From Planctomycetota bacterium (GTDB lineage Bacteria; Planctomycetota; Phycisphaerae; FEN-1346; JAACEH01): 6,812 nucleotides of DNA. Below are positions 1 to 6,812 of the stretch, one piece after another. The stretch lies in NCBI GenBank assembly GCA_016935955.1, contig JAFGPY010000218.1, forward strand, positions 1 to 6,812, read 5' to 3'. Below the pieces are notes generated by a model. That model was not told where the DNA came from. It worked only from the letters and a program-made list of their open reading frames with translations, and did not search any database. Position 1 is the first letter of the stretch. Every line of letters starts with the position of its first letter. Position numbers and translations under genes: made by a program.

Positions 1-216
1 GAAGTCGATCCGCAGATGGACGGCTTCAAGGTGTTTGTGACCGGGCTGAGCGGGCGGTTCGTGGTTCGCACCGTGCCGGCTGCGGCCGAAGGCGGGGAGG
101 CCCAGGAAGTGGTCCTTCGCAAGACGATGGAACTGGAATTCTCGGTTCCCGGCGACGACGTGAAGATTTCCGAGGACAAGGTCTATCTGCTGAAGCAGAA
201 ATGGATCTGGCGATAA
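1..216 (+). CDS. Unidentified protein, C-terminal fragment (5' end outside window)
   Basis: The reading frame is open from the first base and ends with TAA at 214-216, giving 71 visible residues. I do not recognise the family. The visible part alternates hydrophobic and polar residues (for example FKVFVTGLSGRFVVR and VYLLKQKWIWR), which suggests a beta-strand-rich C-terminal domain, and there is no membrane segment in it. An ATG at 16 is in frame but has no ribosome-binding site before it, and conserved-looking sequence continues upstream to the window edge, so the gene very likely starts outside. It lies 75 nt before rpmA on the same strand. It is not L21 (rplU), the usual upstream neighbour of rpmA, because the tail lacks the basic character expected of that protein. 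Coding status is fairly likely; function is unknown. Confidence 0.6.
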   Translation, partial: EVDPQMDGFKVFVTGLSGRFVVRTVPAAAEGGEAQEVVLRKTMELEFSVPGDDVKISEDKVYLLKQKWIWR

Positions 217-265
217 TCCACGGCTTGAGGGAAGTGGGCAATCGGTCGTGGGATTCTCACAATAG

Positions 266-1645
<1,380 letters not shown>

Positions 1646-1651
1646 CGTGGG

Positions 1652-2425
1652 ATGTCCGATGGTTCCGGACACGATCTTCTGTTCGCCTGCGACGTGGGCA
1701 ACACGCGTGTCGGCTTCGCCCTAGTCGAGGGCGGCCGCATCCGCCAAGTCGTCCGCGTGCCGCTGGCCGGCCTCGATGGTCTGGCCACCTGCCTGCAACT
1801 GGCACGCGAGGACGGCGGCAGGCCGGTCGACGCGCCGGTTGTCGTTTCGAGCGTCAATCCCAGGATGACCGAGCGACTCCGCGACACGGTCGCACAGTTC
1901 ACGTCGGGGCCGTTCCTGGTGGCCCGCCAGGATTTTCCCATTCCGATGCCTATTGACGTCGAGCGACCCGAGAGGGTCGGCATCGACCGTTTGCTGGCGG
2001 CCCTGGCCGCATGGCGTACCGTCCGCGGTTCCGTGATCGTGGTGGACGTGGGCACCGCGACGACGGTCGACGCCGTGGACGGCGACGGCCGGTTCCTGGG
2101 CGGCGCGATTCTGCCGGGACCGTCGCTCGGGGCCTGGGCGCTGCACGAGAAGACCGCGGCGCTGCCGCAAGTCGCGCTCGACGGGCTGGTCGAGGCCGTC
2201 GGACGCAACACCGAGAAGGCGATTCGCAGCGGCCTGTTGTTCGGCGCCGCCGGGGCCGTGGAGCGGCTGGTCGCCGAGCAGAAGAAGTTCCTGGGCGGTG
2301 CGGCCCGGGTCGTCGGAACCGGCGGCGGACTGGGAGCCCTTGCGCCGCTGATAACATGCGTGGACGAGGTTCGCGACGCCCTGGTCCTCGAAGGGCTCGT
2401 TGCTGCCTACCTTTTGCAATCATGA
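1652..2425 (+). CDS. coaX: Type III pantothenate kinase
   Basis: CoaX phosphorylates pantothenate with ATP, the first step of coenzyme A synthesis. It belongs to the ASKHA fold and, unlike type I/II kinases, is typically insensitive to CoA feedback and needs a monovalent cation. The 257-residue length is normal. Family motifs are all present: DVGNTRVGFAL (from residue 14, phosphate-binding), GIDR (110-113, pantothenate/dimer site), VDVGTATTVD (131-140, second phosphate motif), GGAILPG (150-156), the GRNTEKAIRSG segment (184-194) and GTGGG (222-226). It starts 6 nt after obg, and its TGA overlaps the ATG of the downstream gene (ATGA at 2422-2425), indicating translational coupling. No other pantothenate kinase is visible here, so this may be the cell's main route, but that cannot be judged from the window. 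Confidence 0.95.
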   Translation: MSDGSGHDLLFACDVGNTRVGFALVEGGRIRQVVRVPLAGLDGLATCLQLAREDGGRPVDAPVVVSSVNPRMTERLRDTVAQFTSGPFLVARQDFPIPMPIDVERPERVGIDRLLAALAAWRTVRGSVIVVDVGTATTVDAVDGDGRFLGGAILPGPSLGAWALHEKTAALPQVALDGLVEAVGRNTEKAIRSGLLFGAAGAVERLVAEQKKFLGGAARVVGTGGGLGALAPLITCVDEVRDALVLEGLVAAYLLQS

Positions 2426-3606
2426 CCGATCCGCCACGTCGCAACATCTTCTGCGAGCTGACGCCTCCCGGCCGAGGCGGCATCTCGACGCTGGGCCTGT
2501 TCGGCCCCGAAGTACTCGACGCCGTCAGGCGGATCTTTCGCTCATGTCGGCCGCTGGACGAGCGGCACGAACGCATCGTCTATGGCCACATCGTCGGCGA
2601 CGATGAGCGGTCGCTGGACGAGGTGATCGTTCACGTGGCCGATGCCGCCAATGTGGAGGTGCACTGTCACGGTGGGCCTGCCGCCGTGGAAGCCGTGGCC
2701 CGGCGGCTGGAATCGCAGGCGGTCGAACGCTGCGCGTGGAACGCCTTTCTGCGGATTCGCGCCGAGGTCGAAGGCGTGGGGCGGATCGTCCTCGACGCTG
2801 AGCTGTTGCTGCCGCGACTTGCCGCCCTGAAGCCGGCCCTCGTGGTCACCGCCCAGCGCAACGGGCTCCTGGCCGCGGCCGTGCGGCGAGCGGGGGACCT
2901 GATCGGCGAAGGCCGACGCGACGAGGCCCTGCGACTTCTCGGCGATTTGCTGCGGAGCTACGCTCGCACGGGGCGGTTCATCGAGCGGCCGCCGCGCGTG
3001 GCTATCCTGGGGCCCGCCAACTCGGGCAAGAGCAGCCTGATGAACCGGCTCGTCGGGGCCGAACGTATGATCGTCACGGACATTCCCGGCACGACGCGCG
3101 ACGTGGTCACCGAGATGGCGGCGTTCGACGGGCTGCCGGTCGTGCTGGCCGATACGGCGGGCCTGCGACCGGCGGCGGACGCCGTCGAGGAGGCGGGTAT
3201 TCAGCGAGCCCGGGCCGAAGTCCTTGCCGCCGATGTGTTGCTGGTAATGCACGATCTTTCGGGCCGGGCCGAGGCGGTTGCCGGCCTGGAACCGCAGGAC
3301 CTCAGCGGCGACGGTCGGCCGCCGTTCATTCGCGTCGGCACCAAGGCGGACCTGGTCGGCGGGAGCGAGATCGGCCGCGATGTGGACGTGGTCACGTCAT
3401 CGGTTACGGGGCAGGGGACGGACGAACTGACGCGGACGATTCTCGGTCGGCTGAGCTTTCGCTGGCCGCAGGAGGCCGAGGCGGTGCCGTTCACCGCGCA
3501 TCTGGCCGATGTGCTGTCACGGACTCACGATGACCTGCGGAATGGACTGGACGAGTCAGCCTGCCGCCGTCTGGCGCCCTTGCTACCGCTGTTGGGCAAG
3601 GTATAA
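2422..3606 (+). CDS. Short MnmE/TrmE-like GTPase lacking the catalytic CIGK end
   Basis: This 394-residue protein resembles MnmE, the K+-activated GTPase that with MnmG modifies wobble uridine in tRNA, but it is about 55-60 residues shorter than usual. N-terminal family marks remain: PPGRGGI (15-21) and VHCHGG (80-85). The G domain is intact: GPANSGKSS (197-205, with the K+-site Asn), the K-loop TDIPGTTRD (219-227), DTAGLR (244-249) followed by the VEEAGIQRA stretch that aligns the catalytic Glu of E. coli MnmE (Glu282), TKAD (307-310) and SSVTGQG (326-332). After the G domain only about 62 residues remain, ending PLLGKV where MnmE has FCIGK, so the methyl-transfer cysteine is missing. The YTGED and RAFLNGK-type blocks of the N half are also not recognisable. 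The start is the ATG in the ATGA overlap with coaX. It is probably a diverged paralogue whose tRNA-modifying role is uncertain; a full-length MnmE may exist elsewhere. Confidence 0.85.
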   Translation: MTDPPRRNIFCELTPPGRGGISTLGLFGPEVLDAVRRIFRSCRPLDERHERIVYGHIVGDDERSLDEVIVHVADAANVEVHCHGGPAAVEAVARRLESQAVERCAWNAFLRIRAEVEGVGRIVLDAELLLPRLAALKPALVVTAQRNGLLAAAVRRAGDLIGEGRRDEALRLLGDLLRSYARTGRFIERPPRVAILGPANSGKSSLMNRLVGAERMIVTDIPGTTRDVVTEMAAFDGLPVVLADTAGLRPAADAVEEAGIQRARAEVLAADVLLVMHDLSGRAEAVAGLEPQDLSGDGRPPFIRVGTKADLVGGSEIGRDVDVVTSSVTGQGTDELTRTILGRLSFRWPQEAEAVPFTAHLADVLSRTHDDLRNGLDESACRRLAPLLPLLGKV

Positions 3607-3616
3607 CCGTCTTCCC

Positions 3617-3640
3617 CACGGCCGGACAAGACCGGCCGTG
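3617..3640. repeat. Perfect inverted repeat between convergent genes
   Basis: CACGGCCGG (3617-3625) and CCGGCCGTG (3632-3640) are exact inverse complements around the 6-nt loop ACAAGA. It lies in the 47-nt gap between the 3' ends of the MnmE-like gene and rseP. There is no T-tract on either side, so it is not a classical intrinsic terminator, but a 9-bp GC stem between convergent genes may still help end transcription or protect 3' ends. It may also be a copy of a dispersed palindromic element. Confidence 0.7.
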
Positions 3641-3653
3641 CCACACACCCCAT

Positions 3654-5495
3654 CTAGTAGAAGTAGGTCCTCAGGATGTAGCTGCCGTCGTTGAAGAAGG
3701 CCATGGCCACGACGCACAACAGGAGCACCGTGCCTGCCATGGTGACGGCGCCGCGAACTTTGATCGGCACCGGGCGCCTCATGATCTTCTCGATGACCAG
3801 GAACAGCACGTGGCCGCCGTCCAGCGGCGGGATGGGCATGGCGTTCATCAGGGCGATGGCCACGCTGACCAGTCCGAGCAGCGTCATGAACTTCGCCATT
3901 CCCATCTTCGACGATTCGTAGAAGAAGACGCCGATGCGAAGCGGGCCGCTGATCTCCTTGGCCGGAACGGTTCGGTTGGCCAGGGCCTTGATCGTCACGT
4001 ACTGCATGTTCAGCAGGTTGGCGATCTTCTTGAATCCAATGTTGAACGCCGCCAGGGGATTGTAGACCGGAGCGAGCCGTCTCTCGACGAGCTTCTCGGT
4101 TCTGGTGCCGATCATCGGCGATTCGGCGACGATCGTCCGCGGGACGATGGTGACGGTCTTCTCCTGGTTGCCGTCGGGCTCCACGTACGTGACGGTCACG
4201 TCGCGGCCCTTGGCCTCGTCGAGCCGTTCCCACAGGCGCAGCCACGTGCGGACGCTCTCGTCGTTGATCTTCTCGATCCGCGAGCCTTCAGGAATGGCCG
4301 CCGCCGGCCCCGGAGAGGAGTAGCGGTGCACGACGGGGACATCTTCGGCCTCTTCAAAGAACGAGCCGAACGTCACGCCGATGCGCGGCCGTTTGAGCAC
4401 GTCGTCCCATTGCGGCGTCACGGTCACGGCGACCGGCTCGGCCCGGCCTTCCCGACAGACCAGCAGTCGCACCGGCTTGTCCTTGCTGTGACCGATGATC
4501 TTGTGCACTTCGGTGAAGGTCGGCAGGGTAAGGTCGTTGATGCCGACGACGTCGTCCTCTTTCTTCAGTCCGGCCCTGGCCGCTGGGCTGTCCTCCTCCA
4601 CCTTCTTGATCCTGATCGCCGGATCAAGGCCATAGTCCGGCATCTTGACCTTCTCGGGGTCGGCGGCAAGGTCCACGGTGGTTCCGTTTCGCGCCACCGT
4701 GATCGTCAGCGGCTGCTCGGGCCAATTCTCGATCAGGTCCGGAACCTGATTGTAGAACCGGATCGGCTGCCCGTTGACGGCCGCCACGCGGTCGCCCGTC
4801 TTGAGACCGACGAGGGCTGCAGGACTGTCATCCTTGACGGCGCTGAGCCGGGGCAGAATCGGTGGGGCGATGCCGATGCCCGGCAGCGGCATGCCGTTGC
4901 TGGCGGGTTCGGCTTTCAGGGTGACGGTGTGGACCATCGCCCCCTCACGCTGGTAGTTAATCTGGAACTCATGGTCGATGTCGTCCAGGGCGCTGACAGC
5001 GATGTGGGCCCGCATATCTTCGAAGGCCTCGATCTTTTTGCCGTCGATCTCGACGATCCGATCGCCGACCTCCAGGCCGGCGGCCTGGGCGGGCGATCCG
5101 TCGCTGACGCCGCCCACCAGGGGCTCGGTGACCTCGATGCCGATGAAGGAGGCCACCATGTAGATGACCATGGCCGTGGCAACGTTCAAGGCCACGCCGG
5201 CCAGGAAGACGACGGCCCGTTTCCATGGCCGCGCGTTGCACAGGGCCCGTGGATCCTCGACGGATTCCCGCGGGTCTTCGCCGAGCATCGACACGTAGCC
5301 GCCCATCGGGATGATTCCTAGCCGGTAGTCGGTCTCGCGGAACTTGCGGTGCAGGATGGTCGGCGGATAGCCGAGGCTGAAGGCCTCGACCTTGATGCCG
5401 AAGAGCTTGGCGGCCACGAAGTGGCCCAGTTCGTGGATGAAGATGATGAAACCAAAACCGAGGACGGCGTAAATCACGTTTGGAACGTCAGGCAT
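3654..5495 (-). CDS. rseP: RseP-family site-2 zinc metalloprotease with four PDZ-like domains
   Basis: This is an M50 intramembrane metalloprotease; in other bacteria RseP cuts membrane-embedded anti-sigma factors and leftover signal peptides. The 613-residue protein is well above the roughly 450 of E. coli RseP. The first membrane helix carries the zinc motif HELGH (21-25). The GIIPMGGYVSMLGED region (60-74) and a second helix (about 93-118) follow. Next come PDZ-like modules at about 122-195 (SPAQAAGLEVGDRI), 212-280 (SPAALVGLKTGDRV), 290-362 (SPAARAGLKKEDDV) and a more degenerate one at about 385-453 (GPAAAIPEGSRIEKI). The C-terminal part has helices near 535-552 and 582-602 and the MPIPPLDGGH motif (553-562), whose Asp559 should be the third zinc ligand. 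The active site is therefore complete. The start overlaps the end of dxr by 22 nt and has AAAGG upstream. The substrate is unknown; no sigma/anti-sigma pair is visible. Confidence 0.93.
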   Translation of the reverse strand: MPDVPNVIYAVLGFGFIIFIHELGHFVAAKLFGIKVEAFSLGYPPTILHRKFRETDYRLGIIPMGGYVSMLGEDPRESVEDPRALCNARPWKRAVVFLAGVALNVATAMVIYMVASFIGIEVTEPLVGGVSDGSPAQAAGLEVGDRIVEIDGKKIEAFEDMRAHIAVSALDDIDHEFQINYQREGAMVHTVTLKAEPASNGMPLPGIGIAPPILPRLSAVKDDSPAALVGLKTGDRVAAVNGQPIRFYNQVPDLIENWPEQPLTITVARNGTTVDLAADPEKVKMPDYGLDPAIRIKKVEEDSPAARAGLKKEDDVVGINDLTLPTFTEVHKIIGHSKDKPVRLLVCREGRAEPVAVTVTPQWDDVLKRPRIGVTFGSFFEEAEDVPVVHRYSSPGPAAAIPEGSRIEKINDESVRTWLRLWERLDEAKGRDVTVTYVEPDGNQEKTVTIVPRTIVAESPMIGTRTEKLVERRLAPVYNPLAAFNIGFKKIANLLNMQYVTIKALANRTVPAKEISGPLRIGVFFYESSKMGMAKFMTLLGLVSVAIALMNAMPIPPLDGGHVLFLVIEKIMRRPVPIKVRGAVTMAGTVLLLCVVAMAFFNDGSYILRTYFY

Positions 5496-6628
5496 TCTTG
5501 GGCAACCTTTCTGGCCCAGGCATCGGCTTCCAGGACCGTCGCGAGGTCCGGGTCCGAACTTCCCGGGTGGCTGTCGAGCGTCCGCTCGACCACGTGGACA
5601 ATCTGATCGAATCTCAAGCGTCCCTCGCGGAACGCGGTAACGGCCACTTCGTTGGCGGCGTTGAACACGGCCCCGAACGTGTCGCCGGTTGCAGCCACTT
5701 GGAATCCCAGCCGCAGGGCCGGAAAACGCTCCAGATCGGGCCGCTCGAAGGTCAGCGACCCGGCGCGGGCGAGGTCGAGCTTGGTCGACAGCCCGCAGCG
5801 TCGCTCGGGGTACGTCAGGGCATACTGGATCGGCGTCTGCATGTCGGGGACGCCGAGCTGGGCGATGCTGGATCCGTCTACGAACGTTACTACCGAATGT
5901 ACGATCGACTGGGGGTGAATCACAACTTCAATCTGATCGGCCCGCAGGTCGAAAAGCCAGCGGGCCTCGATGATCTCCAGGGCCTTGTTCATCAGGGTGG
6001 CCGAGTCGATGGTCACCTTGGGGCCCATCTGCCACGTCGGGTGGTCCAGGGCCTGCTCGGGGGTGACGGCGGCCAGTTGGTGGGTGGCCAAGCGATAGAA
6101 CGGTCCGCCGCTGGCCGTCAGGACCACGTGGTCGATCTCCTCGTGGCGGCCCGCGTGGAGGGCCTGGAAGATGGCCGAATGCTCGCTGTCGACCGGCAGG
6201 ATCTCGGCCCCGTGCTCGCGGGCGGCCTGGGTGACCAGGTGCCCGGCCATGACCAGGGCCTCCTTGTTGGCCAGAGCCAGCCGCTTGCCCGTGCGGACGG
6301 CCTCCAGGGCGGGTTGGAGGCCCACGGCCCCGACCATCGCCGAGACCACGATGTCGGCCTCCGGCAGGCCGGCCAACTGCCGGGCGGCATCGACCAGCAC
6401 TTCGGTCGCGGAATCGTCGCCGATGAGGGGCAGGAGCCGCCGGCGTGCCTGGTCGTCGCCGACCGAGACGCAGGGCGGATTGAAGCGGCGTACCTGTTCG
6501 GCCAGAAGTTCGACGCTGTCGCGGGCCGCAAGGGCCAGCACGCGGAAGTCGCCGCCAAGGGCCTCGATGACGTCAAGCGCAGCGCGGCCGATAGAGCCGG
6601 TGGAGCCTAGGATAACGACGTTCGGCAT
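5474..6628 (-). CDS. dxr: 1-deoxy-D-xylulose 5-phosphate reductoisomerase
   Basis: Dxr converts DXP to 2-C-methyl-D-erythritol 4-phosphate with NADPH, the committed step of the MEP isoprenoid pathway and the target of fosmidomycin. The 384-residue length is normal. Motifs in order: NADPH-binding GSTGSIG (8-14), ALANKEALVMAG (118-129), metal-binding PVDSEHSAIFQ (145-155, with Asp147 and Glu149), ASGGPFY (172-178), HPTWQMGPKVTIDSATLMNK (196-215) with the further metal ligand Glu218, HPQSIVHS (238-245) and NAANEVAV (323-330). The usual GGTAPAV-like stretch before the last motif reads GDTFGAV, a modest variation. The frame is open upstream to 6733, but homology starts at MPNVVILGS, GAGGG lies 10 nt upstream, and the predicted transcription start falls inside the extended frame. 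The stop overlaps the rseP start, so both are likely co-transcribed. Confidence 0.97.
   Translation of the reverse strand: MPNVVILGSTGSIGRAALDVIEALGGDFRVLALAARDSVELLAEQVRRFNPPCVSVGDDQARRRLLPLIGDDSATEVLVDAARQLAGLPEADIVVSAMVGAVGLQPALEAVRTGKRLALANKEALVMAGHLVTQAAREHGAEILPVDSEHSAIFQALHAGRHEEIDHVVLTASGGPFYRLATHQLAAVTPEQALDHPTWQMGPKVTIDSATLMNKALEIIEARWLFDLRADQIEVVIHPQSIVHSVVTFVDGSSIAQLGVPDMQTPIQYALTYPERRCGLSTKLDLARAGSLTFERPDLERFPALRLGFQVAATGDTFGAVFNAANEVAVTAFREGRLRFDQIVHVVERTLDSHPGSSDPDLATVLEADAWARKVAQECLTFQT
5506..5510 (-). promoter_or_regulatory. Shine-Dalgarno site of rseP inside dxr
   Basis: AAAGG on the minus strand lies 10 nt before the rseP ATG (5495-5493) and within the last codons of dxr. 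It supports the chosen start and translation of rseP from the dxr transcript. Confidence 0.6.
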
Positions 6629-6638
6629 GTAGTCTGTG

Positions 6639-6643
6639 CCCTC
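6639..6643 (-). promoter_or_regulatory. Shine-Dalgarno site of dxr
   Basis: GAGGG on the minus strand, 10 nt before the ATG at 6628-6626, decides the dxr start in favour of MPNVVILGS over the in-frame ATG at 6733. Confidence 0.6.
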
Positions 6644-6668
6644 AAGCGGGTGGTGAATGCAGAAACTC

Positions 6669-6697
6669 AGTATACGGTGCGCCAGGGGTCCGGGCAA
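6669..6697 (-). promoter_or_regulatory. Sigma70-type promoter of dxr-rseP
   Basis: On the minus strand, TTGCCC (6697-6692) and TATACT (6674-6669) are separated by exactly 17 nt. The -10 matches the consensus at five of six positions and the -35 at three or four. Transcription would start near 6662, leaving a leader of about 34 nt before the dxr ATG that includes its ribosome-binding site. A TTGACC six bases farther upstream is a better -35 by sequence but would need a 23-nt spacer, so it was not chosen. Confidence 0.6.
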
Positions 6698-6752
6698 GGT
6701 CAAAAGGCCCGGCGGCAGGGGCGAAGGGTGCACGTCACGTTTGTGGTAGCCG

Positions 6753-6812
6753 TCAGGCGGCCAGGGGCTTGGCGTGCCAGAGTTGCGACCACTGGCCGTT
6801 GAGCCACGTGAC
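6753..6812 (-). CDS. Possible C-terminal tail of an unidentified protein
   Basis: On the minus strand one frame is open from the window edge to a TGA at 6755-6753 and would encode 19 residues, VTWLNGQWSQLWHAKPLAA. The tryptophan-rich, non-repetitive composition looks protein-like and the stop is followed by a 124-nt gap holding the dxr promoter, which fits a gene boundary. It does not resemble the conserved end of CdsA, a frequent upstream neighbour of dxr. The fragment is too short to name a family, and one of the other minus frames is also open here, so coding is only a possibility. Confidence 0.35.
   Translation of the reverse strand, partial: VTWLNGQWSQLWHAKPLAA

Noticed and set aside
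2011..2421. Longer N-terminus for the MnmE-like gene starting at 2011
   Set aside because: This extension lies entirely within coaX, is Arg-rich and has no homology; the family match begins after the ATG at 2422.
3509..3694. Frameshifted C-terminal end of the MnmE-like gene
   Set aside because: The alternative frames across 3500-3694 do not encode an FCIGK-like ending or a helical-domain sequence, so a frameshift does not account for the short C-terminus.
3810..5321. 503-codon open frame on the plus strand opposite rseP
   Set aside because: The product is rich in Asp, Arg, His and Gly without family motifs, a typical antisense shadow of a GC-rich gene; the minus-strand protease has a full active site.
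5480..6610. 376-codon open frame on the plus strand opposite dxr
   Set aside because: Same antisense shadow effect; dxr is unambiguous on the minus strand.
6629..6733. Longer N-terminus for dxr starting at 6733
   Set aside because: It covers the predicted promoter and ribosome-binding site, and the Dxr family starts right at the NADPH-binding GSTGSIG strand after the ATG at 6628.
6743..6760. Small hairpin near the stop of the right-edge fragment
   Set aside because: Only about 4 bp pair and there is no T-tract next to it, so it is not a supported terminator.

Overview
The window is GC-rich bacterial chromosome carrying two convergent gene blocks. All recognisable genes are housekeeping genes. 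There is no tRNA, rRNA, CRISPR array, insertion sequence or prophage signal. The source looks like a planctomycete or another PVC-type bacterium. That placement is an inference from overall character (GC-rich coding, an enlarged multi-PDZ site-2 protease, a divergent MnmE-like GTPase, Obg without a C-terminal extension) and not from a marker gene, so confidence in it is low to moderate.

Plus-strand block (1-3606): the 3' end of an unidentified gene; rpmA (ribosomal protein L27); a strong intrinsic terminator; then a tight run of obg (ribosome-assembly GTPase), coaX (type III pantothenate kinase) and a shortened MnmE-like GTPase. obg and coaX are 6 nt apart. coaX and the MnmE-like gene share an ATGA start/stop overlap, so these three are probably one transcription unit, perhaps partly separated from rpmA by the terminator. 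The theme is ribosome and translation function plus CoA supply.

Minus-strand block (6812-3654): a short C-terminal tail of an unidentified gene at the right edge; a good sigma70-type promoter; dxr (DXP reductoisomerase, MEP isoprenoid pathway); and a long rseP-like site-2 metalloprotease whose start overlaps the end of dxr by 22 nt. dxr-rseP adjacency is a classic envelope/isoprenoid arrangement. The two blocks converge on a 47-nt gap (3607-3653) that holds a perfect 9-bp inverted repeat.

The points most worth a second look are the MnmE-like protein, which keeps a complete GTPase active site but has lost the C-terminal catalytic CIGK cysteine and several N-terminal family motifs, and the RseP homologue, which appears to carry four tandem PDZ-like domains. 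I saw no wholly new multi-gene system.
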